A stretch of DNA of 64,000 nt, taken from assembly GCF_008843145.1 (NCBI RefSeq), contig NZ_CP030265.1, forward strand, positions 4,395,001 through 4,459,000. The letters run 5' to 3'. The notes beneath the pieces were generated by a model. The model saw only the letters and a program-made list of their open reading frames with translations, did not search any database and had not been told where the DNA came from. This DNA is from Skermanella pratensis. Its GTDB lineage: Bacteria > Pseudomonadota > Alphaproteobacteria > Azospirillales > Azospirillaceae. Within the stretch, counting starts at the first letter, position 1; each line of letters opens with the position of its first letter. Below are positions 1-12,120 of this stretch, in pieces. A program made the position numbers and the translations under genes.

Positions 1-1
1 G

Positions 2-892
2 GAACTGCAGCGTCGCAAGGCCGCTGCGGCGGCGGTGATCGACTCCAGCCTGTTCGAAGCGGGCGCCAGCGTCGGCGTGCCGATCCCGGTCATGGCGGCG
101 ATGATCCGGGCCTACTCCTACGACGTCGACTTCCAACGCGATATCCAGCCCGGCGACGAGTTCCAGGTGATGTATGAGCGTTACTTCACAGACAGCGGAG
201 CCGCCGCCCGCGACGGCGATATCCTTTACGCCGCCCTGACGCTCGACGGCAGGCGGATGGAGCTCTTCCGTTACAAGACGCGCGACGGTGTCGTCGACTA
301 CTTCAACCGCCAAGGTGAAAGCATCCGCAAGGCGCTGCTGCGCACACCGATCGACGGTGCCCGCGTCTCCTCCAAGTTCGGCATGCGCAAGCATCCAGTC
401 CTGGGCTTCAGCAAGATGCACGCGGGCATGGACTTCGCGGCTCCGAGCGGAACCCCGATCTACGCGGCCGGCGACGGCGTCGTGGAGGAGATCGGCGGCA
501 AGGGTTCCTACGGCAACTACATCCGCATCAAGCATAACCAACAGATGGCGACCGCCTACGCGCATCTTTCGAAGTTCGGACCGGACATGCGCCGGGGAGG
601 ACGGGTGAAGCAGGGCGACATCATCGGTTATGTCGGCTCCACCGGCCGCTCAACCGGCCCCCACCTCCACTACGAGGTCCTGCGCGGCGGCAGGCAGGTA
701 AACCCCATGAGCGTCGATCTGCCGACCGGCATCGCGTTGCAGGGCACCGAGCTTGCCGCCTTCAAGCGACATGTGGAAGAGTCGGATCAGCAGTTCGCGG
801 CGAACCTGCAGAGCGCCGCGCAGGTCGCCCAGACGGCCGGGATGATCGGCGACGACCATCCGCAGTCCTGCCGAGGTGAGCGCAGCTGCTGA
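2..892 (+). CDS. M23 family metallopeptidase (5' end outside window)
   Basis: C-terminal part of a LytM/M23 zinc endopeptidase, the family that cuts peptidoglycan cross-bridges in the periplasm or, when degenerate, activates amidases. The reading frame is open to the first base, so the true start lies upstream. The M23 domain fills roughly visible residues 115-235. The zinc-site motifs are intact: HxxxD (in KMHAGMD), the YAHL histidine and the closing HLHYE, so an active enzyme is expected. The preceding region (about residues 20-100) looks like the substrate-mimicking domain found before M23 in this family. About 40 residues follow the last strand and are Ala/Gln-rich. The gene is convergent with clpB. 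The N-terminal signal or membrane anchor cannot be seen. Confidence 0.9.
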   Translation, partial: ELQRRKAAAAAVIDSSLFEAGASVGVPIPVMAAMIRAYSYDVDFQRDIQPGDEFQVMYERYFTDSGAAARDGDILYAALTLDGRRMELFRYKTRDGVVDYFNRQGESIRKALLRTPIDGARVSSKFGMRKHPVLGFSKMHAGMDFAAPSGTPIYAAGDGVVEEIGGKGSYGNYIRIKHNQQMATAYAHLSKFGPDMRRGGRVKQGDIIGYVGSTGRSTGPHLHYEVLRGGRQVNPMSVDLPTGIALQGTELAAFKRHVEESDQQFAANLQSAAQVAQTAGMIGDDHPQSCRGERSC

Positions 893-1026
893 CGGGATTG
901 CGATGTCCCCGAAGCCATGACCTGCTTCGGCCAGAACTTCCGTCATCGCACCGGGCCTGAAAGGCCTCGGCCTGTCATGTGGGCGAACGCGGCATCGTTG
1001 GTGATCCCGCTCCTCCGATCATGAAA

Positions 1027-1058
1027 AAGCCTCCTCCCGTGGGAACGGGAGGAGGCTT
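1027..1058 (-). terminator. Rho-independent terminator of clpB
   Basis: Perfect 14-bp stem with a 4-base loop (arms 1027-1040 and 1045-1058). On the minus strand it is followed by a short T-run. It sits 14 bases after the clpB stop codon and lies between two convergent genes, so it may also stop transcription from the M23 side. Confidence 0.85.
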
Positions 1059-1071
1059 GCCGGAAGGCAGG

Positions 1072-3735
<2,664 letters not shown>

Positions 3736-3822
3736 GAATACGCTCCTTGTCTACCGGTCGCCCGCGAGGCAGCACGACCGAATTCCGACCCACTGATGTG
3801 CGATCCAGGAGGATGCTGAACC

Positions 3823-3853
3823 CTATATGGCGAGGGGTTATTCGGCGCACAAG
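3823..3853 (-). promoter_or_regulatory. Putative RpoH (sigma-32) promoter of clpB
   Basis: On the minus strand CTTGTG (3853-3848) and CCATATAGG (3831-3823) are about 17 bases apart. This resembles the alphaproteobacterial heat-shock promoter pattern (CTTG...C-C-ATNT). The start of transcription would fall about 80 bases before the clpB ATG. This is motif reading only. Confidence 0.45.
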
Positions 3854-3945
3854 CAGGCGGGAGTGGGCATTTCGCGATCCGATGCCTATGTTGCCGGAAC
3901 GTCACCCAACATTGCATCACCCCGTTTACCCAGGAGATCAGCCGC

Positions 3946-4425
3946 GTGAAGAAGCTGTTGGCCAAGTCGGGTCTGCTCCGCACCGCCCATCTGGCGCGCG
4001 TGGGCTGGCTGACCATGGCGAGGCCGCTGACCATGGGTGTACGCGCCATCATCAGGGACGCGGACGGCGCGGTCCTGATGATCCGCCACAGCTATGTCGA
4101 TGGCTGGCACCTTCCCGGCGGAGGCGTCGACCGGAACGAGACCGTCCAGCAGGCGATGGCCCGGGAGGTGCGGGAGGAGGTCGGCGTCGAGGTGGTCGGC
4201 ACAGCGCCTATGCTGGGCCTCTATGCCCGGTTCCGCCACCGATCCAGCGACCATGTCAGCGTCTTCGTGGTCGACGAGTGGCGGGGAAACCCGGAAGTCG
4301 ACGGGCTGGAGATCGTGGAATGCCGCTTCTTCGCATTGGATGCCCTGCCCGACGACACGACGCCGGCGACGCGCCGGCGGCTCGCGGAACTGACCGGAAA
4401 CGCCGCGCCGTCCGATCTCTGGTGA
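3946..4425 (+). CDS. Nudix hydrolase
   Basis: Nudix-fold pyrophosphohydrolase of 159 residues. The 23-residue Nudix box is complete at about residues 59-81 (GG-x5-E-x7-REVREEVG), which supplies the Mg2+-binding glutamates. Substrate cannot be told from the sequence; the family acts on nucleoside diphosphates linked to another group. The first 25 residues are a basic, partly hydrophobic stretch before the beta-sheet core. The GTG start is preceded by CAGGAG with good spacing. It has no close partner downstream: a hairpin and a 258-base gap follow. Confidence 0.85.
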   Translation: MKKLLAKSGLLRTAHLARVGWLTMARPLTMGVRAIIRDADGAVLMIRHSYVDGWHLPGGGVDRNETVQQAMAREVREEVGVEVVGTAPMLGLYARFRHRSSDHVSVFVVDEWRGNPEVDGLEIVECRFFALDALPDDTTPATRRRLAELTGNAAPSDLW

Positions 4426-4429
4426 CCGG

Positions 4430-4566
4430 ACGAAAAATGCCCCCGCCAAGATATGGCGGGGGCGGCCGGATCAGTCTGCGAGGTTTCGGATCACGGAACA
4501 GGAGAGAGAGTGTATGACCGGCTGGAACTGGTTATAGCGGATTCCGAGCTTCCTGCAAATGCAAAT
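4430..4566 (-). ncRNA. Candidate small RNA under a Fur-box-like site
   Basis: Inferred from arrangement. A Fur-box-like element (4561-4579) lies about 100 bases before a minus-strand intrinsic terminator (4439-4463), and no convincing protein gene lies between them. The expected transcript is about 110-135 nt and contains a CU-rich run (complement of 4502-4512) able to pair with GGAGAG-type ribosome sites, as many trans-acting small RNAs do. A GATAAT -10-like hexamer overlaps the Fur box, but I see no good -35. A 61-codon minus-strand frame runs across it but has no ribosome site and no recognisable features. Confidence 0.35.
4439..4463 (-). terminator. Intrinsic terminator oriented to the minus strand
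   Basis: Perfect 10-bp GC-rich stem with a 5-base loop. Read on the minus strand it is followed at once by ATTTTTC, a proper U-tract; on the plus strand no U-tract follows. It could loosely end the Nudix transcript, but its orientation asks for a minus-strand transcript, and no minus-strand protein gene precedes it. Confidence 0.7.
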
Positions 4567-4579
4567 CGTTCTCATTATC
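4561..4579. promoter_or_regulatory. Fur-box-like operator
   Basis: The 19 bases match the classical Fur consensus (GATAATGATAATCATTATC) at 13 positions and also fit the 7-1-7 form TG-n2-AAT-n2-TT-n2-CA. The nearest candidates for regulation are the small RNA candidate on the minus strand and the MOSC gene on the plus strand. Confidence 0.55.
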
Positions 4580-4611
4580 ACGATGCTTTGACGATTTCCG
4601 CATCCGGCCCC

Positions 4612-4633
4612 GCCTGCCTCCGATGAGGCAGGC
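4612..4633. other. Perfect 9-bp hairpin with tetraloop
   Basis: GCCTGCCTC and GAGGCAGGC flank a CGAT loop. There is no T-run on either side. It lies just before the MOSC promoter and could be a weak terminator for anything transcribed rightward from the Fur-box region. Confidence 0.4.
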
Positions 4634-4647
4634 ATCCCATCGCGGGA

Positions 4648-4676
4648 TTGACGCACCCCTGCCCCATCTGCATAAC
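4648..4676 (+). promoter_or_regulatory. Sigma-70-like promoter of the MOSC gene
   Basis: TTGACG (4648-4653) and CATAAC (4671-4676) are 17 bases apart. The predicted transcription start falls on or next to the ATG at 4684, so the mRNA would be leaderless. No ribosome site is visible before that ATG. Confidence 0.55.
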
Positions 4677-4683
4677 ATCAGGC

Positions 4684-5445
4684 ATGAATACCGCAGTTGC
4701 GAAGATGTACCGTTATCCGGTCAAGGGACTGAGCGCCCAGGGTCTCGATGAGGTCACCCTCACGCCCGGGGAAGGGCTTCCGGACGACCGCCGGTTCGCC
4801 ATCAGCCATGGCGCGTCGAGCTTCGACCCGACGGCGCCGGAATGGCGCCCCAAAAAGGACTTCCTGATGCTGGCCAAGAACGAGCGGCTGGCGGCGCTGG
4901 AGACCGATTACGACTCCGCGACGGGCATCCTGACGGTCCGGCGAAACGGCAGGCAGGTGGCCCGCGGACAGATCACCAGCACCATGGGACGGCTGTTGAT
5001 CAACCAGTTCTTCGCGGCCTACATGAAGGGGGACGCGCCAGGAACGCCAAGCCTGGTCGAAGCGCCCGGCGTGATGTTCAGCGATACGCCGGAAAAGTAC
5101 GTCTCGATCCTGAACTTGGCCAGCGTCCAAGACATCGAACGGGTCGTCCACGCGCCCGTCGATCCCATCCGGTTCCGGGCGAACCTGCTGCTAGACGGGC
5201 TGGAACCCTGGGCGGAGGCCAAATGGGTTGGCCGTTCCATCGCGATCGGCGGCGTGGTGCTGGAGGTGACCGAGCAGATCGGCCGCTGCGCCGCGACCGA
5301 GGTCAATCCCGCCACGGCGACCCGGGACATCAACATTCCGCTTCAGCTCCAGCGGGGATACTCGCATCGCAATTGCGGGGTCTATGCGCGGGTCGTTAAA
5401 GGAGGACGGATCGCGTCCGGCGATCCGGTCCGCCTGATCGACTGA
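4684..5445 (+). CDS. MOSC domain-containing protein (YcbX-like)
   Basis: Protein of 253 residues with an N-terminal MOSC beta-barrel (starting at MYRYPVKGL) and a C-terminal MOSC domain. The family includes molybdenum-cofactor-dependent enzymes such as YcbX and mARC, which reduce N-hydroxylated compounds. The conserved cysteine is present in IGRCAATEV, near residue 205. The ATG at 4684 was chosen over an upstream TTG because the family match starts there and because a sigma-70-like promoter ends just before it. Substrate and redox partner are unknown: there is no 2Fe-2S domain at the C-terminus and no partner gene beside it. Confidence 0.88.
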   Translation: MNTAVAKMYRYPVKGLSAQGLDEVTLTPGEGLPDDRRFAISHGASSFDPTAPEWRPKKDFLMLAKNERLAALETDYDSATGILTVRRNGRQVARGQITSTMGRLLINQFFAAYMKGDAPGTPSLVEAPGVMFSDTPEKYVSILNLASVQDIERVVHAPVDPIRFRANLLLDGLEPWAEAKWVGRSIAIGGVVLEVTEQIGRCAATEVNPATATRDINIPLQLQRGYSHRNCGVYARVVKGGRIASGDPVRLID

Positions 5446-5482
5446 GACCGCGCGGGTCCCGGTTCATGGAAGCAATCCGGCG

Positions 5483-5905
5483 TTACGCGTTCATTTGAGC
5501 GCGTTCGTCTTCCGCATCGGCGTCTTCATCGTCGTCCTGATCATCGCCGAACTGGTCCTGGCCGTTGCCATTGGCATCGCCATGCCCGTTCGGTGCGCCA
5601 TTGCCGTTACGGCCCTCGCGGCCGCGCTGGTTCTCGCCACTCTGTTCGTTGATCAGGCCGATGATACGGAAATAATGCTCGGCATGCTGAAAATAACTCT
5701 CCGCCGCGATACGGTCGCCGGCAGTTTGGGCATCCCGCGCTAGCGCCAGATACTTTTCATATACCTGGAAGGCATTGCCACGGATGCGGACATCGGGACC
5801 GTTGCTGTCGAAAGTCTGATGGCGCAAAGGAACATTGTTCTGGCGACGGCCACCATTGTTGCTGCCCCGGCCGCGAGAACGCCTGGTGTTTGGTCCTTGT
5901 CTCAT
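5483..5905 (-). CDS. DUF4167 domain-containing protein
   Basis: A 140-residue protein of a family typical of alphaproteobacteria and of unknown function. The N-terminus is Arg/Asn/Gly-rich and looks RNA-binding. The conserved core (about residues 40-85, VYEKYLALARDAQ...YFQHAEHYFRI) looks like a short helical hairpin. The C-terminal third is Asn/Gly then Asp/Glu-rich and probably disordered. It lies just downstream of prmC, a neighbourhood I recognise from other alphaproteobacteria. A 218-base gap and a weak hairpin separate it from prmC, so it may have its own promoter. Confidence 0.85.
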   Translation of the reverse strand: MRQGPNTRRSRGRGSNNGGRRQNNVPLRHQTFDSNGPDVRIRGNAFQVYEKYLALARDAQTAGDRIAAESYFQHAEHYFRIIGLINEQSGENQRGREGRNGNGAPNGHGDANGNGQDQFGDDQDDDEDADAEDERAQMNA

Positions 5906-6073
5906 TCGGCTATTACGAGCCCCACTTTGAGATTTGCGCGCCCCGACCCAGCTTGGCGGCGATCACACGGGCTACCAAGCACCCGCGGAGCAATGCTGCG
6001 CGGTGGAATATCGGGGGTTCTTATCACGCAGGCCGCGCCGAACATGCTGCGGTCCTTCGTAGTAAAAGACCCT

Positions 6074-6088
6074 AGCCGGGAAACGGCT
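6074..6088 (-). terminator. Weak intrinsic terminator after prmC
   Basis: Short 5-bp stem AGCCG/CGGCT with a 5-base loop, followed on the minus strand by AGGGTCTTTTAC. It lies 36 bases after the prmC stop. The stem is short, so confidence is low. Confidence 0.35.
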
Positions 6089-6123
6089 GCGATCCAACCC
6101 CTTTCTTGTGTGCAAGCGCGGAA

Positions 6124-7004
6124 TCACGCGTCCAAATGGCCAAAAACCACGCGCTCCACGCCTCCGAGGTCATTGCGGAAGCCGATCCGCCCGAATCCGG
6201 CCGCCTCAAGCAGTGCCGAAACGTCGGCCGACTGGCCGAATCCGACTTCGAAGATGACTCGGCCGCCGGGCTTCAGCACCCCGGGGAGTTGCGCTGCGAT
6301 GATGCGGTAGGCGTCGAGCCCATCGGGGCCGCCGGCCAGCGCCGCCGGCGGGTCGAACCGGGTGACCTCCGGCGCCAGCGCTTCGATATCGCCATCGGGA
6401 ATGTAGGGCGGGTTGGATATCACGAGGTCGAAACGATCCTCGATCCCCGATGCCCAGTTCCCCGCAGCGAATCGCGCGCGCTGGCCCAGCCCGAGCCGCC
6501 GGGCATTGGCCGCGGCCGTCTCCACCGCCTCTCCCGAACGGTCGATGCCGAGCCCCGTGGCCTTGGGCAGCTCGCTGAGGACGGCCAGCAGCAGGCAACC
6601 GGTGCCGGTGCCGAGGTCCAGCACCGACAGGGGAGCCTGCCGGTCCGCGACGCCGGCCAGGGCCGCCTCGACCAACGTCTCGGAATCGGGCCTCGGATCG
6701 AGGGTAGCGGGGGAGAGTGTAAAATCCAGGCTCCAGAACTCGCGCCGGCCAAGGATGCGGGAGACCGGCTCGCGCGCCACCCGCCGGGCGACGAAGCCGA
6801 GGACGCGCCCGACCTGGGGCTGGTTCAGTCGCGCGGTGGCGTGGATCAGCATGTGCTCGCGCGTCATGCCCAGCGCGGCGCCCGTCAGCAGGCGGGCGTC
6901 CAGGTCCGGCGTGTCGATGCCGGCCTCGCGGAGCAGGCCCTCGGCGTGGCGCATCACCTCGCGGAGCATCGGCGTCCCGGACAGCCCCGGCGCGGCCGGA
7001 CCGG

Positions 7005-7008
<4 letters not shown>
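6124..7008 (-). CDS. prmC: Peptide chain release factor N5-glutamine methyltransferase
   Basis: SAM-dependent methyltransferase that methylates the glutamine of the GGQ motif in release factors RF1 and RF2. The 294 residues contain the helical N-terminal recognition domain, the SAM-binding motif ([14 protein letters not shown], about 115-128) and the hallmark NPPY motif (in [10 protein letters not shown]). The ATG overlaps the prfA stop as ATGA, so the enzyme is translationally coupled to its substrate RF1. It is the last gene of the rodZ-ispG-hemA-prfA-prmC run. Confidence 0.96.
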
Positions 7009-8062
<1,054 letters not shown>

Positions 8063-8066
<4 letters not shown>

Positions 8067-9403
8067 CGTACCTCACCCTCACTGGACCCCGGAACGGGGT
8101 CCGCAGTCGAAAATTCCGTCATGGCCGGGCCGTTCCCCCCCCTGTCCAGGCGGAACAGCCGGCGCAGCAGCCGTTCGGCTTCCACCTGCTCCATGTCGTG
8201 CGACGCCGCCATGGCCCGCAGCACTTGCGACGGGTCGTGTAGCAGCCGGTTGACCAGCAGGCGGGTCGCCTCGGCCGGATCGGCACCGGCATGATCCGCC
8301 AGCAAACGGCTCCTTACGGCCTCGAAATGACCGCGCAAGGCCGCCACCGCCGGAACCGCCGCCCGTTCCGCCCGGCCCCGGGCGAAAGCGGCGACCGCCT
8401 GGTCGACGATCGCCCAGGCTGCCGCAGCCGCGGCCTCGCGGGTGGCGCGGCCTTCCAGGGCTACCCGCTCCAGGTCGGCCAGGTCATAGACGAAAACGCC
8501 TTCCAGACCGCCGACGGCCGGATCGACGTCCCCGGGGATCGCCGTGTCGATCACGAAGACCGGGCGGCGGCGGCGCTTCTTCAGCACCGCCTCCATCCGG
8601 TCGGCAGATAGGATATAGCGCCCGAGCCCGGCCGCCGTCACCACGATATCGGCGGAAACCAGTGCCGTGTCGAGATCGTCGATCGGCACATGGTGACAGC
8701 CGAGCCGCCGGGCCGCCGCTTCAGCACGGCGATCGACCCGGGCCGCGACGGTCAGCCGGGGCAATCCCGCCTCTCGGAGCGCATCCACCATCAGCTCGCC
8801 CATGTCCCCCAGCCCGATCAGCAGGGCGGCAGATCGGTCCAGGTCGCCGTGGATGTCGCGCGCGGTCTGGACCGCGGCGGCGGCGATCGACACGGGACGT
8901 TCCGCGATGGCGGTCTCGGTGCGGACACGCTTGGCCGCCGCATAAGCCGCCTGGAGCACCGCTTCCAGCTCCGGTCCGGTGGCATGGGCTGTGATCGAGG
9001 CCCGGTGGGCCGCCTTGACCTGCCCCAGCACATGCGGCTCTCCGACGACCTGGCTGTCCAGCGAGCAGGCGACGGCGAACAGGTGGCGGACGGCGTCGCC
9101 GCCGGTCAGGGTATAAAGCTCCGGCGCAAGAGCCTGGGCGGTCATGCCCGCGCGTTCGGCCAGCGCCGACGCCGCGACGGAAGCGGCTCCGGCCGGATCG
9201 CAAGACGCGGCCAGCACCTCTACCCGGTCGCAGGTGGACAGCCACAGCATCTCGGTCAGGCCGGCCGCCCGGAGGCGGGCCAGCACGCCGGGAACTTCGG
9301 TCTCCTCGGTGCAGATCAGGTCGCGCACTGCCCCGGAGCTGGAGCGGTGGTTGGCGCCGACCAGCACCAATTCGGATGACGCGTGGCCCCCGGATGCGGG
9401 CAT
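8063..9403 (-). CDS. hemA: Glutamyl-tRNA reductase
   Basis: NADPH-dependent enzyme that converts glutamyl-tRNA to glutamate-1-semialdehyde, the first step of C5-pathway haem synthesis. The catalytic cysteine is Cys58 in LSTCDRVE. Also visible are the GluTR signature [18 protein letters not shown] (near residue 115), the NADPH-binding stretch with GLGDMGELM, and a C-terminal dimerisation helix region. The residue after the catalytic Cys is Asp where the family usually has Asn. The order hemA-prfA-prmC is the same as in E. coli. Many alphaproteobacteria instead make ALA with ALA synthase, so a GluTR here is notable. At 446 residues it is slightly long. Confidence 0.92.
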
Positions 9404-9445
9404 GGCGGGAGCGTCAGGGGAGATCTGGGCGGCGCCGGCCCGCCG

Positions 9446-10590
9446 TCACTCGGCCGCCTCCGCCGCGGCGGCTTCGGCCCGGGCGGCCTCGGCCTTCTCG
9501 GCCTCGATCTGCGCCGCCTTCTTCTCAACCAAGCCGACCAGATGACCGACGATGTCCTCGTCCTTCAGGCGGTGGTCAGGCTGGCCGGCGATATAGACCT
9601 GGTGCGTGTTGCTGCCGCCGCCGGTGAATCCGATGTCGGTCTCGCGCGCCTCGCCGGGCCCGTTGACCACGCAGCCGATCACCGAAACGGTCATCGGCGT
9701 GGTGATATGGGCCAGGCGCTGCTCCAGCACCTCGACGGTCCTGATCACGTTGAATTGCTGGCGGGCGCAGCTGGGGCAGGAAATCACGGTGACGCCGCGC
9801 CGCCGCAGGTTCAGCGACTTCAGCATCTCGTAGGCGACCTGCACCTCCTCGACCGGGTCCGCCGACAGGGAAACGCGGATGGTGTCGCCGATGCCGGACC
9901 ACAGCAGCATGCCCAGGCCGATCGACGACTTGACCGTGCCCGCCCGCAGTCCGCCGGCCTCGGTGATGCCGATATGCAGGGGATAGTCGCAGGCTTCGGC
10001 CAGCCCCTGGTAGGCCGCCACCGCCAGGAACACGTCGGACGCCTTGACGCTGATCTTGAAGTCGAGAAAGTCGTGGTCCTCCAGGATGCGGGCGTGGTCC
10101 AGGGCGCTTTCGACCATCGCCTCCGGGCAGGGCTCGCCATACTTCTCCAGCAGGTCCTTCTCCAGCGAACCGGCGTTGACGCCGATGCGAATCGAGCAGC
10201 CATGGTCCTTGGCCGCCTTGACCACGTCGCGCACGCGGTCGGCCGAGCCGATGTTGCCGGGATTGATGCGCAGGCAGGCGGCACCGTTCTCCGCCGCCTC
10301 GATCGCGCGCTTGTAGTGGAAATGGATGTCCGCGACGACCGGGATCGTGATCTCCCGCGTGATCTGCTTCAGGGCCAGGGCCGATTCCCGGTCGGGACAC
10401 GAGACGCGGACGATGTCGGCGCCGGCCTGCTCGATCCGCTGGATCTGCTCGACCGTGCCCTTGACGTCGGTGGTCAGCGTGTTGGTCATCGTCTGCACCG
10501 AGATCGGCGCATCCCGCCCACGGGAACCTTGCCGACATGGATCAGGCGGCTCTTGCGGCGCTCGATGTGGCGGTAGGGTCGGACGGTCAT
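9446..10590 (-). CDS. ispG: 4-hydroxy-3-methylbut-2-enyl diphosphate synthase IspG, frameshifted near the start
   Basis: Penultimate enzyme of the MEP isoprenoid pathway, a 4Fe-4S protein that converts MEcPP to HMBPP. The TIM barrel ([32 protein letters not shown]) and the iron-sulfur part ([18 protein letters not shown]) are all present. The continuous frame begins only at a GTG (10498). Upstream, another frame from ATG 10590 gives the expected N-terminus [14 protein letters not shown]...VGKVPVGG, and the family continuation [12 protein letters not shown] resumes one base out of phase. One base is missing in the C-run at about 10513-10515. Because ispG is usually essential, a sequencing error in a homopolymer is the likeliest cause. 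The C-terminus ends in an unusual Ala/Glu-rich tail. Confidence 0.93.
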
Positions 10591-10733
10591 GGACTGGCTT
10601 TCGACAATGTGTATGGGCGGCGTATAGGGGCGGTTCCCGGCGCTGACGCCTGAGTGGGCGCAGGAGCGCTTGACGCTAAAGTGCGGACGCCCAAGCCCCC
10701 GGTCAAGTGCACGTGCGGGGCAAGCCCCTCCGG

Positions 10734-12005
10734 TCAGCGCGCTCCGGCGGCGAACCGTTGGGGATCGAGCTGGACGTCGCGCATCACCTGCCCCTGGCCG
10801 CCCAGGGCGCTGCCCTGGCCGCCATCGATCGAGACCATCAGGCCGCCGGCGTTGCCGGTGACCATCCGCAGGCCCGGCTGGTCGGGCACGCGATAGACGT
10901 CGCCGGGGCGGAGGACGCGGGTCATCAGCAGGTCGCCGGTCCCGTCCCGCACCTGGATCCAGCTGTCCTGGGTCGCCCGGATCTGGATCCGGGACTGTCC
11001 GTTGATCGCGCCATAGATCCTGGTATCCCCCTGCCCCGCTTCCGGAGCGGCCGGAGGCGCCGGCGGCATCGGCAGGGCGGCCACTTGGCCGGGCGCCATC
11101 GGGGGAGCGGGGATGGCGGGCGGAGGAGCGGCGGGCGGAGCGCCCTGCTGCGACGCCTGGGCGGTGCGCGGATCGTTGTTCGGCGCCGTGATCGGCGTCG
11201 ACTCGACGATCGGGCTCTCCTCCTCGTCGGCCTCGTCGGCCTCGGCGGCGGTGGTCGCGGTGGAGGAGGGCGCCGACGACGGGGCGGGAGCCGGCATCGC
11301 CGCCGCGGGCAGCCGGGCTTGTGGCGTCGCGGCGGAGGGCGGCGGCTGGATCGCCGGGGCAGCGGGAGGCGGAACGGCGACGGCCGCAGGCGGCGCCTCG
11401 GCCATCCGGGTCTCGGGTGCGGCCGGACCGGGCTCCGACGGCGTGACCGGAACGACCAGCCCGGGAGGGGGTGCGGCCGGCGCGATATTCAGCGCGGTGG
11501 CGATGCGGTCCGGCAGTTCGGGGACCAGGTCGACCAGGTCGCGTCCGGTGGAATTGACATAGTACCAGCCGCCATAGGCGGCGCCCGCCAGCAGCACTGC
11601 GACCAGCAGAAGTGCTCCGCCGGGGATACGGCCTTCCGGGACCGGCTTGGGCAGGTAGAGCTCCGGCTTGGCGCTCAGCGCGCCCGAGGACTCCTCCTTG
11701 AAGCGGCGCAGCACCATCTGGGGATCGAGCCCGAGATGCTCCGCATAGGTCCGCAGGAAACCGGACACATAGGTGGCGCCGGGCAGGTCGCTGAACCGCC
11801 CCTCCTCGATCGCCTCCAGATACGCGAACCGGATGCGCAGCGCCACCGCGACTTCCTGAAGGTCGTAGCCGAGCGCCAGCCGGCGGCTGCGCAGCACGTC
11901 GCCCACTCCGGGTTCGTTGGAACCCGGATTCATGCGGGGTGCGGGCCCCTGCCCGCTCCGGCCTTCCTCGACGATGTGGAGTTTCCTAGGTCTGGTGTCG
12001 CCCAT
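10734..12005 (-). CDS. rodZ: RodZ-like helix-turn-helix membrane protein with DUF4115 domain
   Basis: Bitopic protein of 423 residues. A RodZ-type helix-turn-helix domain (about 33-100, DVLRSRRLALGYDLQEVA) faces the cytosol. One membrane segment follows (about 128-150), then a long Pro/Ala-rich periplasmic linker, and a C-terminal DUF4115 beta-domain (about 335-410). In other bacteria RodZ anchors MreB and sets rod shape. Its place directly upstream of ispG is a common arrangement. The first 30 residues are probably unstructured. A good sigma-70-like promoter lies about 80 bases upstream, so this gene probably heads the run down to prmC. Confidence 0.88.
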   Translation of the reverse strand: MGDTRPRKLHIVEEGRSGQGPAPRMNPGSNEPGVGDVLRSRRLALGYDLQEVAVALRIRFAYLEAIEEGRFSDLPGATYVSGFLRTYAEHLGLDPQMVLRRFKEESSGALSAKPELYLPKPVPEGRIPGGALLLVAVLLAGAAYGGWYYVNSTGRDLVDLVPELPDRIATALNIAPAAPPPGLVVPVTPSEPGPAAPETRMAEAPPAAVAVPPPAAPAIQPPPSAATPQARLPAAAMPAPAPSSAPSSTATTAAEADEADEEESPIVESTPITAPNNDPRTAQASQQGAPPAAPPPAIPAPPMAPGQVAALPMPPAPPAAPEAGQGDTRIYGAINGQSRIQIRATQDSWIQVRDGTGDLLMTRVLRPGDVYRVPDQPGLRMVTGNAGGLMVSIDGGQGSALGGQGQVMRDVQLDPQRFAAGAR

Positions 12006-12087
12006 ACCGTCAGCCGTCTTCCCGCACTGAGTCTATGAACAGGCGGCAGGCGAAGTCACGCAAACCGCCACGCTACTGTCGCCGAAG

Positions 12088-12116
12088 TTGTAACAAACTT
12101 TCCGAGCGGAATGCAA
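12088..12116 (-). promoter_or_regulatory. Sigma-70-like promoter for rodZ-ispG-hemA-prfA-prmC
   Basis: On the minus strand TTGCAT (12116-12111) and TTACAA (12093-12088) are exactly 17 bases apart. It lies 5 bases beyond the ptsP stop codon and would give a leader of about 75 bases before the rodZ ATG. Confidence 0.55.
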
Positions 12117-12120
12117 TGAA

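Noticed and set aside
4514-4537. Seven-codon plus-strand frame MTGWNWL with a GGAGAG site, resembling a Trp leader peptide
   Set aside because: No tryptophan gene downstream and no alternative hairpin pair visible; more likely the complement of the CU-rich run of the small RNA candidate.
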